A DNA stretch of 64,000 nt, taken from contig NZ_CP034145.1 in NCBI RefSeq assembly GCF_003856835.1, positions 2,108,001-2,172,000 of the forward strand, in the 5' to 3' direction. Every line of letters starts with the position of its first letter. Positions within the stretch are counted from its first letter, which is position 1. Below are positions 33,032 through 41,689 of the stretch, piece by piece. Origin of the DNA: Haloplanus aerogenes. Lineage in GTDB: Archaea; Halobacteriota; Halobacteria; Halobacteriales; Haloferacaceae. Position numbers and translations under genes: made by a program. The notes under the pieces were generated by a model. That model made no database searches. It was not told the origin of the DNA and saw nothing but the letters and a program-made list of their open reading frames with translations.

Positions 33032-33325
33032 ATGAGCGAGTTCGACCTCGACCTCCGGAACGCGGAGGAACAACTGGAGGGGGGCGAGGACGGCGGGTCG
33101 GAGGTGGTCCTCGGGATCCTCGACGGCAGCACCGACCCCGACGAGTGGATCGGCGCCGTCGAGGACGGCAAGATCCTCGTGTTGAACGTCGAGGGCGACC
33201 TGAACCGCCTCGCGGCCGGGTTCGCCCGTGAGATTCGCGACGCCGGCGGCACCCTCATGCGCTTCCGGGGCTTCCTCGTCGTGACGCCGCCCGGCGTCGG
33301 CATCGACACCGACCGCCTTTCCTAA
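33032..33325 (+). CDS. Conserved haloarchaeal protein (DUF5779-like)
   Basis: 97 residues with an alpha/beta pattern: VVLGILDGSTDPDEWIGAVEDGKILVL and MRFRGFLVVTPPGVGIDTDRL. I recall this as a small family restricted to Halobacteria (DUF5779), of unknown function. A T-rich box GCTTTTCTC lies about 24 nt before the ATG. Its TAA and the stop of the VOC gene on the opposite strand overlap in CTAA. Confidence 0.7.
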   Translation: MSEFDLDLRNAEEQLEGGEDGGSEVVLGILDGSTDPDEWIGAVEDGKILVLNVEGDLNRLAAGFAREIRDAGGTLMRFRGFLVVTPPGVGIDTDRLS

Positions 33326-34011
33326 CCGCGGAACGTCACCCAGTGGCCGTCGCCGTCGCGCACCCGGACGCCGTCGGCGACCGACTCGCGTGCCGTCGTC
33401 CACGCCGCAATCGCGTCGGCGGCCGCCGCCGGATCCCCCGTTTCGAATCCCAGATCGACGTGGACGCCGCCGCGAGCGTCCGCGAGGCCGAGTTGTGGCT
33501 CCCAGAGTTCCAGATCCATCGGTCCCCGAAGCCTGACGCGTCGCCGTGACTCCCCACGATCGACCGGTTCGAACCCCAGCGCCGTGTACGTCGCCTCGGC
33601 GGTATCGAGGTCCCTGACTTCGAGGACAACCTCGAAGATGCCGGTCGGGGTGTCGGCGTCGCCGCGTCCGTTCCCCTCCTCGCCGCCGATTTCGACGCAG
33701 TTGCCGTCGGGGTCGTAGACGTACAGCGACCGGTAGCCGCCGAAGTCGACTTCCTCGGGGTCGAGGGCGGCGAGTCGCTCCCGCCACGCCGCCAGCGTCC
33801 CCGGCGCGGCCGAGAAGGCGAAATGCGTGTGCAGGCCACCCCGAGGGACGCCGGTCGGCCGCCTGAGGACGAGATCCGTCTCACCGACCGGGAACCGGAG
33901 TTCGGTGGCCGTCTCGCTGGCGGCCTGCAGGCCGAAGCGGTCGACGTAGAACGATCGCGCGGCGTCGAGATCCTTGATCTCGAGGGCCAGGTGGGCGAGC
34001 CGAGTGAGCAC
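33322..34011 (-). CDS. VOC-family (glyoxalase/dioxygenase-like) protein
   Basis: 229 residues with two tandem vicinal-oxygen-chelate domains: the first opens LAHLALEIKDLDAARSFYVDRFGLQ and ends YVYDPDGNCVEIGG, the second opens VLEVRDLDTAEATYTALGF and ends VRDGDGHWVTF. His in the first strand and Glu at CVEIGG fit metal binding. Catechol dioxygenase or glyoxalase activity cannot be separated by sequence. Confidence 0.72.
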   Translation of the reverse strand: MLTRLAHLALEIKDLDAARSFYVDRFGLQAASETATELRFPVGETDLVLRRPTGVPRGGLHTHFAFSAAPGTLAAWRERLAALDPEEVDFGGYRSLYVYDPDGNCVEIGGEEGNGRGDADTPTGIFEVVLEVRDLDTAEATYTALGFEPVDRGESRRRVRLRGPMDLELWEPQLGLADARGGVHVDLGFETGDPAAAADAIAAWTTARESVADGVRVRDGDGHWVTFRG

Positions 34012-34086
34012 GGTCGACGTAGGGGCCGAACCGGGTTAATCCTCCCCAATCGAGGGTTTATGCGCGTCCCGTCCCCACACGTCGGT

Positions 34087-34761
34087 ATGCCTCTGAAGGG
34101 CGGTCGCGCGGAGCTGCGTGAGATCGACCGCTGGGACGGCGGCCTCGGCTGGATCGCCTATCCCGACGAACGGATGCAACGGGCGAGTCACGCCCTCGAC
34201 ACCGACGACGGCGTGTGGGTGATCGACCCAGTGGACGCGCCGGCCGTCGACGACTTGCTCGCCGACCTGGGCGAGGTGACCGGCGTCGCACTCTGTCTCG
34301 ACCGCCACAAACGCGACGCCGCGGCCGTCGCTCGCCGTCACGACGTGCCCGTCTCCATCCCCGAGTGGATGGACGGCGTCGCGTCGAAACTCGACGCGCC
34401 GGTCGAACGGTTCGGCCACGAACTCGGCGATTCGGGCTACCGCGTCCGGCGCGTCCGCGACGCCTCGCTCCCGCCGTGGCAGGAGGCCGCGCTCTACGGC
34501 CCCGACGACACCCTCCTCGTCGCCGAGGCGGTGGGGACGGCCTCGTTCTTCCGTGCCGGCGACGAACGTCTCGGCGTCCACCCCATGCTCCGACCCATTC
34601 CGCCGCGGGACGCTCTCGGCGACCTCACTCCCGAGCGCATTCTCGTCGGGCACGGAGAAGGCGTCTTCGACGATGCGACCGCGGCGCTCCGGGATGCCCT
34701 CTCTGGCGCACGCCGACGCATCCCGGCTGCGTACGCGAAGATGATCCGCGAGATGGTGTGA
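34087..34761 (+). CDS. Degenerate MBL-fold-like protein
   Basis: 224 residues. The order of segments follows metallo-beta-lactamases (VWVIDPVDA, then VTGVALCLDRHKRDAAAVARRHDVPV, then ILVGHGEGVF), but the metal motif HxHxDH reads DRHKRDA, so it is probably not a metal hydrolase. I recall similar haloarchaeal proteins without assigned function. ATG 34087 is preferred; another in-frame ATG is at 34060, directly after an AT-rich stretch. It leads a run of three tightly packed genes to folD. Confidence 0.6.
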   Translation: MPLKGGRAELREIDRWDGGLGWIAYPDERMQRASHALDTDDGVWVIDPVDAPAVDDLLADLGEVTGVALCLDRHKRDAAAVARRHDVPVSIPEWMDGVASKLDAPVERFGHELGDSGYRVRRVRDASLPPWQEAALYGPDDTLLVAEAVGTASFFRAGDERLGVHPMLRPIPPRDALGDLTPERILVGHGEGVFDDATAALRDALSGARRRIPAAYAKMIREMV

Positions 34762-34762
34762 C

Positions 34763-35203
34763 GTGAGTGGGAGGAACGAAAACGGGGACACACCCGTCTA
34801 CGCGACCCGCGGCCTGATCGACCTGCTCCTCGAACGGGCAGCGGCGACCGAACCCGCGCAGATGAACGTCGTCCTCGACGCGACGCCCGCCGGCGACTTC
34901 GAGACCGACCTCGGCGTCGACCCGTCGACGCCCGTCCTGAGCCACGTCTACTTCCCGACGGCGGGCCGGGCCGTCAGCGACGTGTTCGGTGTCGACCTCG
35001 GAACGCCCGCCGGCCGGGGACGCGCCCGCTTTCTCACCCACCCGCAGGGCCCCGCGGAACTCACCCGCCGCGACGACCTCGCGGGCGTCGTGTTGCTCGC
35101 AGTTCCGCCGTGGGAGCGAATCACCGCCTTCGACCGCCGGGGGCGCGAACTGTCGCTGACGATTCTGGACGCCGAACCGCCGGCGGAGTCGTTACCCGAG
35201 TGA
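34763..35203 (+). CDS. Conserved haloarchaeal protein of unknown function
   Basis: 146 residues starting at GTG two bases after the upstream stop and ending in a TGA that overlaps the GTG of folD. VYATRGLIDLLLERA, VLSHVYFPTAGRAVSDVFGVDLGTPAG and VVLLAVPPWERITAFDRRGREL look like conserved alpha/beta elements. No known domain recognised. Position suggests co-translation with its neighbours. Confidence 0.65.
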   Translation: MSGRNENGDTPVYATRGLIDLLLERAAATEPAQMNVVLDATPAGDFETDLGVDPSTPVLSHVYFPTAGRAVSDVFGVDLGTPAGRGRARFLTHPQGPAELTRRDDLAGVVLLAVPPWERITAFDRRGRELSLTILDAEPPAESLPE

Positions 35204-36123
35204 GCGGCCGAACGGCTTTGAGTCCGCGGCTCCTCGGGGGAGCCGTGCCACCGACCGAGCCACGCCGACTCGCTGGCGACGACCCGGCCGCGACCCTCCG
35301 GGACGAGGCGCTCGAACGGCTCGCTGCGTGCCGCGAGGCCGGTGTCGATCCGTGTCTCGCCACCCTCCTCGTGAGCGACGCCGAGGGAGCGACGGCGTTC
35401 ATGGACCGCAAACACGACCGCTGTGCCGAGGTAGGAATCGACACCCGCCGGATCGACCTGCCGGCCGACGCGCCTGCCGAGCGAGTCTACCGAGCGGTGG
35501 AGGATCTGGCCGCCGATCCCGACGTGACCGCGCTGTTCGTACAGGTGCCGCTCCCGACCCACGTCGACGAGGGGGCAGTTAGGGAGCGCGTTCCCCCCGA
35601 GAAGGACGTTGACTGTTTCGCGCCCGCGAACGTCGGACGGTTCGTGGCCGGTGATCCCCGCGTCTCCCCCGTCACCACGCTGGCCGTCGACCAGTTGCTA
35701 TCGGCACACGGCGTCGAGGTGGCGGGCCAGGACGCCGTCGTCGTCGGGCGCACGCCGACGATTGGCTCGCCGCTCGCGCACCTGCTCTGCCGGCGTGACG
35801 CGACGGTGACGGTCTGTCACTCGAAGACCCGCGAACTGGGTGCGAAGACGCGGACCGCGGACCTCCTCGTCACCGCGGCGGGGGCGCCCGGCCTCGTCGA
35901 CGGGTCGATGGTCTCCGAGGGCGTCGTGGTGGTCGACGTGAGCGCCACGCGGGTGGAGCGGGACGGTGAGACGGCAGTCGTGGGCGACGTGGACGCCGCG
36001 AGCGTCGGGGCAAAGGCGGCCGCGATGACTCCCGTTCCCGGTGGCGTCGGGCCGATGACGATGGCGGCGTTGCTGTACAACGTTGCGACGGTGAGTCTGC
36101 CGTCCTCGGCGGCGACGGGTTAG
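35200..36123 (+). CDS. folD: FolD-like methylenetetrahydrofolate dehydrogenase/cyclohydrolase, divergent
   Basis: 307 residues from GTG 35200 (a later GTG at about 35245 is possible). FVQVPLP keeps the active-site Gln, KDVDCFAP keeps the Asp, and VVGRTPTIGSPLAHLL and MTPVPGGVGPMTMAALLYN are the NADP-binding and C-terminal signatures. However the usual YxxxK motif reads FMDRK (AFMDRKHDRC), so the catalytic-site Tyr is Phe, and the usual PCTP motif is SPVTT. It may interconvert methylene- and formyl-folates or may have shifted function. Its TAG overlaps the stop of the opposite-strand gene. Confidence 0.75.
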   Translation: MSGRTALSPRLLGGAVPPTEPRRLAGDDPAATLRDEALERLAACREAGVDPCLATLLVSDAEGATAFMDRKHDRCAEVGIDTRRIDLPADAPAERVYRAVEDLAADPDVTALFVQVPLPTHVDEGAVRERVPPEKDVDCFAPANVGRFVAGDPRVSPVTTLAVDQLLSAHGVEVAGQDAVVVGRTPTIGSPLAHLLCRRDATVTVCHSKTRELGAKTRTADLLVTAAGAPGLVDGSMVSEGVVVVDVSATRVERDGETAVVGDVDAASVGAKAAAMTPVPGGVGPMTMAALLYNVATVSLPSSAATG

Positions 36124-36329
36124 TCGAGGTAGCCGAGGTCGGCCAACTGGTCGGTGATCTCCTCGAACTCGGCCTCGGTCAACTCGCCCCGGCGCTGGTA
36201 CTGGATGACGATGCTCCGGAGCAGGAACCGGACGAGGTCGCTCGTGCTGGAGAAACTGGTGCCTTCGATAGTCTCCTCGACGCGGTCGCCGAGTTCCTTC
36301 GGAATCGAGACCGTCGTGTACTCGGTCAT
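36120..36329 (-). CDS. Ribbon-helix-helix DNA-binding protein
   Basis: 69 residues: MTEYTTVSIPKELGDRVEETI with a strand then two helices around SSTSDLVRFLLRSIV, matching CopG/Arc/MetJ regulators, and a C-terminal helix of unknown role. I recall very similar proteins across Halobacteria. Probably a dimeric transcription factor; target unknown. Confidence 0.75.
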   Translation of the reverse strand: MTEYTTVSIPKELGDRVEETIEGTSFSSTSDLVRFLLRSIVIQYQRRGELTEAEFEEITDQLADLGYLD

Positions 36330-36424
36330 GGTGGACGGAAGGTGGGCCGGCGGGATATGCGTAGCGTTCGACGGAGCGGAGCGGATGGCGGTCGTTTTTA
36401 GTGGCTCGGTGACAACGCCCGGTA

Positions 36425-36751
36425 ATGGCAGCTAGGCCGCCACAGCAGGATACGTCGTCGCCGGACGCGGTCGAATTCGGTATCGCCGCACTCGTCGGAT
36501 ACCTCGACCACGCGGATCTCGAGTATCCGGCGACCCGCGACGAAATCGTCCGGGCGCTGGGTGATCCCGAGATTCCCTACGACGGCTCCGGGAACGCCGT
36601 CGCCCTGTCGGAGGCCATGGACGCACTCCCCAAACGCACGTTCGAATCCGAGTCCGAACTGCTCGACCTGCTCCATCCGGTGTTCGAGGAGTACCGTGTC
36701 TCGACGGGTGGCAGCATCTTCGGCCGCATCCGTTCGATCCTTCCCTTCTAG
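36425..36751 (+). CDS. Conserved haloarchaeal protein of unknown function
   Basis: 108 residues. AVEFGIAALVGYLDHADLEYPAT leads into DEIVRALGDPEIPYDGSGNAVALSEAM, and the C-terminus SIFGRIRSILPF is short and hydrophobic. The helical pattern with YPATRDEIVRAL recalls the DUF5789/DUF2795-type small proteins. A T-rich TATA-like TTTTTAGTG lies about 22 nt upstream. Its stop overlaps that of the regulator gene on the other strand. Confidence 0.65.
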   Translation: MAARPPQQDTSSPDAVEFGIAALVGYLDHADLEYPATRDEIVRALGDPEIPYDGSGNAVALSEAMDALPKRTFESESELLDLLHPVFEEYRVSTGGSIFGRIRSILPF

Positions 36752-37419
36752 TCTTTCGACACCGCACGTGGCGGCTCGTCGAGCGTCACGTCGAGGCGCT
36801 CGGCGACGAACTCCTTGACGACCGTCTCCTCCGCCCGATGGAGCGTGACGCTCGTCGTCGACTTCGCGAGCCCCACCTCCTCGGCCAGTTCCGTCAGCGT
36901 ACACTCCCGTGGCGTGTCGTAGTAGCCCATCTCGACGGCGGTCACGAGCAGGTCGCGCTGCTGGTCGGTCAGCAGGTCCGGCGTGTCGGTGGCGTCGTAC
37001 ACCCGATTGAGCGTGTAGGACATCCCGAACGTCTCTAGCTGGCGCCCGAACTCCGAGAGCCGGTCCCGCGACGCCGTGAGTTCGATGACGGCCTGCCCGT
37101 CCCGGATGGTCAGCGGGAGCTCGATGGGCGCACCCGACTGCTGAATCGACAGCAACAGCAGGGGCTCGGTCGTCTCGAACTGGACGATGGCGGTGTCCTC
37201 GGAGCGCTGCATCAACTGGACGGAGGAGATTCCCGGGCGGTCCTCGATGGCGTCCAGAACGGCCGGCATCGACTCGCTCTCGATTTCGAGCAGGCCGAAC
37301 CCGGCGTCACCGGAGGGAACCGCCGACAACACCCGGAACGTCGTCGCCGGAAATTCCCGTGACACCTCCCCGATCCAGATGGCCTCCGGCAGGTCGATGG
37401 TGAGTTTGGCGTAGGGCAT
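36748..37419 (-). CDS. Bat-type (HTH_10) transcriptional regulator
   Basis: 223 residues. The C-terminal third (about 155-215) is the HTH_10 domain of bacterioopsin-activator-like proteins: LTDQQRDLLVTAVEMGYYDTPR, ELAEEVGLAKSTTSVTLHRAE. The N-terminal region (about 1-140) is the sensor-like domain usual for this group, without visible cysteines for a metal cluster. It is divergent from the nitric oxide reductase gene, with paired palindromes between them, so it probably controls that gene. Related haloarchaeal regulators (NarO, DmsR) control anaerobic respiration. Confidence 0.75.
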   Translation of the reverse strand: MPYAKLTIDLPEAIWIGEVSREFPATTFRVLSAVPSGDAGFGLLEIESESMPAVLDAIEDRPGISSVQLMQRSEDTAIVQFETTEPLLLLSIQQSGAPIELPLTIRDGQAVIELTASRDRLSEFGRQLETFGMSYTLNRVYDATDTPDLLTDQQRDLLVTAVEMGYYDTPRECTLTELAEEVGLAKSTTSVTLHRAEETVVKEFVAERLDVTLDEPPRAVSKD

Positions 37420-37464
37420 GGCCCTTCACGTCGTGAGAGACAGCCCACCCCTACAGGACTTTAC

Positions 37465-37530
37465 CCGAACATCTTCGTTTCGACCCCCGTGAACGTCCCG
37501 CACGATCCGATACGAGACGAATATGTTCGG
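37465..37530. promoter_or_regulatory. Paired CGAA-N4-TTCG operators between regulator and nor
   Basis: CCGAACATCTTCG at 37465-37477 and its inverted near-copy CGAATATGTTCGG at 37518-37530 (12 of 13 bases match after reversal). Each is itself a palindrome CGAA-N4-TTCG. Their centres are 52 bp apart, about five helical turns, in the 150-bp divergent gap. They are good candidates for binding by the adjacent Bat-type regulator. Confidence 0.6.
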
Positions 37531-37570
37531 ACCAACGTCCAACGGGATCGGGTGTGGAGAATCAGATGTC

Positions 37571-39865
37571 ATGCAAGTACGCAGACGGACACTCGCGAAA
37601 CTGCTGCTCGTCGTCTTCGTCGGCAACCTCGTGGTGATGGGTGCCGGGGCGTGGTACTCGTACCAGCAGGCCCCACCCATCCCGCAGGAGTTCGTCGGCC
37701 CCGACGGCGAGACGGTCGTCACGGGCGAACAGATACGCGAAGGGAAGACCGTATTTCAGTCGGACGCCCTGATGAACCACGGCTCCATTCTCGGTAACGG
37801 GGCGTACTTCGGGAGCGACTACACCGCCGATGCCTTGGATCGGAAGGTACAGTATATGCAGTCGTACTACGCCGAGGAACGGTACGGTGAGGCCTATAGC
37901 GACCTCTCCGGGGCCGAACAGGCCGCGGTCGACAGCCTCGTCGAGGAGGACCTCGCCTCCACCGACACGACGGAGCCGGTCGAGTATTCGGCGGCCGAAG
38001 TGTACGCCCACCAGCAGGTGCGTGCGGACTACGTCGAGCGCTACCACGAGGGCAGTCTCGAACACGGCCTCCCCGAGGGCACTATCGAGTCCGCTGACGA
38101 CGCGCGTCGGTTCGCGGACTTCGCCCTCTGGACCGCGTGGTTCTCCCACACCGAACGCCCGGGTACGGACCACACCTACACGAACGACTGGCCCTACGCG
38201 CCCCTCGCCGGTAACGAACCCACCGCGGGCACGATGACCTGGAGCGTCATCGCCATGGTGTTGCTCGTCGCCGGCGCGGGCATCGGCGTCTGGCTCTACA
38301 AGTCGGTCGAGTTGCCGGAACCGGAGACGAAGGGCGTCTCGATTCCTCACCCCGACGACATCGACCTCCTCCCGAGTCAGCGCGCGGCGACGCGGTTCAT
38401 CCCGATCGGTGCCGCGCTCTTTCTCGGGCAGGTCATGCTGGGCGGACTTCTGGCCCACTACTACATCGAGCGCGACGGCTTCTTCGGCCTCGGTGAACTC
38501 CTCGGTGTCGACGTGGTGGGCATCCTCCCGTTCGCGCTGGCGAAGACCTACCACATCGACCTCGGCGTCGTCTGGATCGCGGCGCTGTGGCTCGGCGCCG
38601 GCCTGTTCCTCCCACCGCTGCTGACGGGGACCGAACCTTCGAATCAGAAGCGGTACGTCCACGCCCTGATCGGCGCCCTGCTGGTCGTGGTCGTCGGCGG
38701 CTTCGCGGGCATCTGGCTCGGAGCCAACGGCTACATCGACGGGGCACTCTGGTGGATCATCGGCAACGAGGGGCTGGAGTACCTGGAAGTCGGTCGCCTC
38801 TGGCAGTTCGGCCTGCTCGCCGGCTTCGTCTTCTGGGCGTTCCTCGTCGCTCGCGGGTTCAAGCCCTTGCTGGACCGGGAGGAACCCTTCGGCCTCGCGC
38901 ACATGATCCTCTACGCCGGTGGCTCCATCGCCCTCCTCTTTACCGCCGGTATGTTCTACACCCCCCAGACCAACATCGTCGTCACCGAGTTCTGGCGGTG
39001 GTGGGTCGTCCACATGTGGGTCGAGGGCGCCTTCGAGTTCTTCATCGTCGCCATCGTCGGCATCACGCTGGTGTCGATGAACCTCCTCAAACGGCGCTCC
39101 GCCGAGAAGGCGGTCATGTTCCAGGCGCTGTTCGTGATGGGCTCGGGCGTCATCGGCGTCTCCCACCACTACTGGTGGATCGGCCAGCCCGACGTGTGGA
39201 TTCCGTTCGGCTCGGTCTTCTCGACGCTCGAGCTCATCCCCCTCGTCCTGATCCTCTTCGAGGCGCTCAACGAGTACCGCGCGCTCGTCACCGCCGGCGA
39301 GTCCTTCCCCTACTCCCTGCCGTTCGCGTTCATCATCGCGTCCGGGTTCTGGAACTTCGTCGGCGCGGGCGTCCTCGGCTTCTTCATCAACCTCCCGATC
39401 ATCAACTACTACGAACACGGCACGTACCTGACCGTCGGCCACGCCCACGCGGCCATGTTCGGCGCCTTTGGCTTCCTCGCGCTCGGCATGGTCACCTACA
39501 TGCTCCGCATCGCGGTCGATCCGGGCCAGTGGAATCCCCGGCGCCTGAAGTGGTCGTTCTGGCTCTGGAACGTCGGCCTCGCGGTGATGGTGTTCGGCTC
39601 CGTCCTGCCCGTAGGCTTCCTGCAACTCGAAACCGCATTCACCGTAAACTACGACGCCGCGCGCAGTCTGGCGTTCTACAACCGTGACCTGATCCAACTG
39701 CTGTTCTGGGCGCGGCTCCCGGGTGACACCATGCTCATCCTGGGGACGGTCGTCTTCGCCTACGACACGGTGAAACAGCGGTTCGCGCTCCGGGAGACCT
39801 CGGCCCCGTCGAGCATCCCCGGATCGAGCATCATCTCCAGCCGCGTCCTCCCCGAGGACGACTGA
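37571..39865 (+). CDS. norZ: Quinol-dependent nitric oxide reductase (qNor)
   Basis: 764 residues, heme-copper oxidase superfamily. One N-terminal helix (about 9-30) is followed by an extracytoplasmic domain of about 180 residues that replaces NorC, then 12-13 helices. Heme and iron ligands are in HMWVEGAFEF, GVSHHYWWIG and VGHAHAAMFG. No c-type heme motif is present, so electrons come from quinol. It reduces NO to N2O. I prefer ATG 37571 (MQVRRRTLAK) because the helix follows at once; 37523 is also in frame but lies within the second palindrome. Only this denitrification step is in the window, so it may serve NO detoxification. norB is an alternative symbol. Confidence 0.88.
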   Translation: MQVRRRTLAKLLLVVFVGNLVVMGAGAWYSYQQAPPIPQEFVGPDGETVVTGEQIREGKTVFQSDALMNHGSILGNGAYFGSDYTADALDRKVQYMQSYYAEERYGEAYSDLSGAEQAAVDSLVEEDLASTDTTEPVEYSAAEVYAHQQVRADYVERYHEGSLEHGLPEGTIESADDARRFADFALWTAWFSHTERPGTDHTYTNDWPYAPLAGNEPTAGTMTWSVIAMVLLVAGAGIGVWLYKSVELPEPETKGVSIPHPDDIDLLPSQRAATRFIPIGAALFLGQVMLGGLLAHYYIERDGFFGLGELLGVDVVGILPFALAKTYHIDLGVVWIAALWLGAGLFLPPLLTGTEPSNQKRYVHALIGALLVVVVGGFAGIWLGANGYIDGALWWIIGNEGLEYLEVGRLWQFGLLAGFVFWAFLVARGFKPLLDREEPFGLAHMILYAGGSIALLFTAGMFYTPQTNIVVTEFWRWWVVHMWVEGAFEFFIVAIVGITLVSMNLLKRRSAEKAVMFQALFVMGSGVIGVSHHYWWIGQPDVWIPFGSVFSTLELIPLVLILFEALNEYRALVTAGESFPYSLPFAFIIASGFWNFVGAGVLGFFINLPIINYYEHGTYLTVGHAHAAMFGAFGFLALGMVTYMLRIAVDPGQWNPRRLKWSFWLWNVGLAVMVFGSVLPVGFLQLETAFTVNYDAARSLAFYNRDLIQLLFWARLPGDTMLILGTVVFAYDTVKQRFALRETSAPSSIPGSSIISSRVLPEDD

Positions 39866-39879
39866 GGAGGCGACGACGG

Positions 39880-40332
39880 TCACTCCGTCGTCTCTGTCGT
39901 CTCGCACGGGTCGGGACCGGCCGTGTACCAGATCGAGAGCTCGGGCGGCCGACTCTCGTCGCCGATTTCGATCTGGAGTCCCAGACAGTCGGCCTCGTAC
40001 TCGGCGAAGTCGAACCGGTCGGCTGCCGAGAGCGACTGGCCGTCCAGTCGAGTGAGCAGCCGATTCGGCTCGACCCCTGCCGGATCCCCCTCGAACACCG
40101 CCGTTCCCAGCACGTCACCCTCGGCGGCGGGGACGCGTTTCGAGGTCCAGTAGGCAGGCTCGTCACCCTCCAAGAGCAGGACGTGGACGACGTGCGACTG
40201 CGTGTCGTAGTTCGTGACGCCGAGCTGGCCGAGCTGCGGCGAGTCCCCGAGACCGACGCCGGCACACCCGGCGAGGCTGCTCGCGACGGCGACACCCGCG
40301 CCGTACAGGAACGCGCGACGAGAGGGGACCAT
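39880..40332 (-). CDS. Small Tat-exported lipoprotein
   Basis: 150 residues. MVPSRRAFLYGAGVAVASSLAGC has the twin-arginine motif and a lipobox, so it is exported folded and lipid-anchored. The mature part has SHVVHVLLLEGDEPAYW and two cysteines (ADCLGLQ and DPCETT), possibly a disulfide, in a predicted beta-sandwich. It ends 15 bp from the nor stop on the opposite strand; function unknown. Confidence 0.72.
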   Translation of the reverse strand: MVPSRRAFLYGAGVAVASSLAGCAGVGLGDSPQLGQLGVTNYDTQSHVVHVLLLEGDEPAYWTSKRVPAAEGDVLGTAVFEGDPAGVEPNRLLTRLDGQSLSAADRFDFAEYEADCLGLQIEIGDESRPPELSIWYTAGPDPCETTETTE

Positions 40333-40459
40333 ACGCAAAAAATGTTGGATAGTTGGAAATATCTGTCGGCGCGACCCCGTCAGTCGCGCGCCGCGGGTCG
40401 CCGTCACACGGCCACCCGGAAACGAACCGTTGACGTGGTGGCGTTCCCGACCACCGAGC

Positions 40460-41689
40460 GTGTTCGGATCGACGCTCGACGCCGTCCGGGGATTCCGCCG
40501 CCCCGTCTACGCCGTCGCCGGCGGCCGCCTCATCAACGTCTTCGGCGCCGGTCTCGTCTACCCCTTCGCCAGCATCCACTTCCACCTGCAGATCGGACTG
40601 GCGCTCTCGGTCGTCGGCCTCGGCTTGCTGGCCAACAACGTCGCCACGGCGACGGGCACGGCCGTCGGCGGCTACCTCGCGGACCGCTACGGCCGCCGGC
40701 CGGTGATGGTCGGGAGCATGGTGCTGTCGGCGTTCACGTTGGCCGCCTACGCCCTCGTCACCACTGGCGCGGGCTTTATCGCCGTCGCGACCGCCGCCGG
40801 CCTGACGACCGGGCTGTACGCCCCGGCGAGTCAGGCGATGATCGCCGACCTGACCGATCCCGCGGAGCGCGAACGCGGCTACGGCCTCCTGAAAGTCGCT
40901 AGCAACGTCGGCTTCGGCTCCGGGTTCGTCGTCGGCGGCGTCCTCTACGAGTTCGCTAACACCGCCGTCTTCGTCGCCGACGGTCTCACCTCCGCCGTCG
41001 TCGCCGTCGTCCTCGTCGTCGCGCTCCCCCGGGTCCACGAGGGACGACCTGCGGCCACCCTCTCCGAGAGCGTCGGCGACTGGGGGCGGGCCATCTCTCG
41101 GCACCGCCTCGTCGCTCTCGCCCTCCTCAACGTCGGCTTCGCCGTCATGTACGCCCAGATGCAGGCGACGGTTCCCGTCGTCGCCAGCGAGACGCTGGGG
41201 CTGGATTCGGCCCAGATCGGGACGCTCTACGTGCTGAATCCGCTCGTCCTCGTCGTCTTCCAGATGCCCGTCCTCGGGATGATAGGGGACTGGCGGCGCA
41301 CCCGCGGCCTGATCGCCTCCACGGCGTTCTGGGGCGTGAGCTTTCTCGCCGTCGTGCTGGTCGACTTCGTCCCCACCCTCCTCGGCGTGGGGCTGATCGG
41401 CGCCTTCCTCGTCCTGCGGACGGTGGGCGAAGTCCTCCACTCGCCGCTGGTCACGTCGCTCGCCAGCGACCTGGGCCACGCCGACGAACGCGGTTCGCGG
41501 CTCTCGCTGATCGAAATCGCCAAGCGACTCGGGATGGGCCTCGGCGCCGCCATCGGCGGTGCCTTCTTCGACTTCGGGTACGCGGACCTGCTCTGGCCGA
41601 CGCTACTCGTCGGCTGTGTCGGTCTCGCGGTCGGCCTGCTAGCGCTCGAACGCCGGGTGTCACCCGCCGAGAACGGTGTGACGGGCTAG
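40460..41689 (+). CDS. MFS transporter
   Basis: 409 residues with 12 predicted helices in two halves. The loop 2-3 signature is GGYLADRYGRRPVMVGS, and a partial second copy is GMIGDWRRTRGLIAS; ADLTDPAERERGYGLLKVASNVGFGSG is typical of the drug/H+ antiporter-like branch. The start is GTG 40460, the first codon in frame that precedes the first helix. Substrate unknown. It converges on the MenE-like gene with overlapping stops. Confidence 0.8.
   Translation: MFGSTLDAVRGFRRPVYAVAGGRLINVFGAGLVYPFASIHFHLQIGLALSVVGLGLLANNVATATGTAVGGYLADRYGRRPVMVGSMVLSAFTLAAYALVTTGAGFIAVATAAGLTTGLYAPASQAMIADLTDPAERERGYGLLKVASNVGFGSGFVVGGVLYEFANTAVFVADGLTSAVVAVVLVVALPRVHEGRPAATLSESVGDWGRAISRHRLVALALLNVGFAVMYAQMQATVPVVASETLGLDSAQIGTLYVLNPLVLVVFQMPVLGMIGDWRRTRGLIASTAFWGVSFLAVVLVDFVPTLLGVGLIGAFLVLRTVGEVLHSPLVTSLASDLGHADERGSRLSLIEIAKRLGMGLGAAIGGAFFDFGYADLLWPTLLVGCVGLAVGLLALERRVSPAENGVTG

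Noticed and set aside
37562-39907. A 781-codon open frame on the minus strand across the nor gene
   Set aside because: It is the antisense shadow of a gene with strongly GC-biased third positions; its translation is low-complexity and charged, while the plus frame has a clear heme-copper oxidase.
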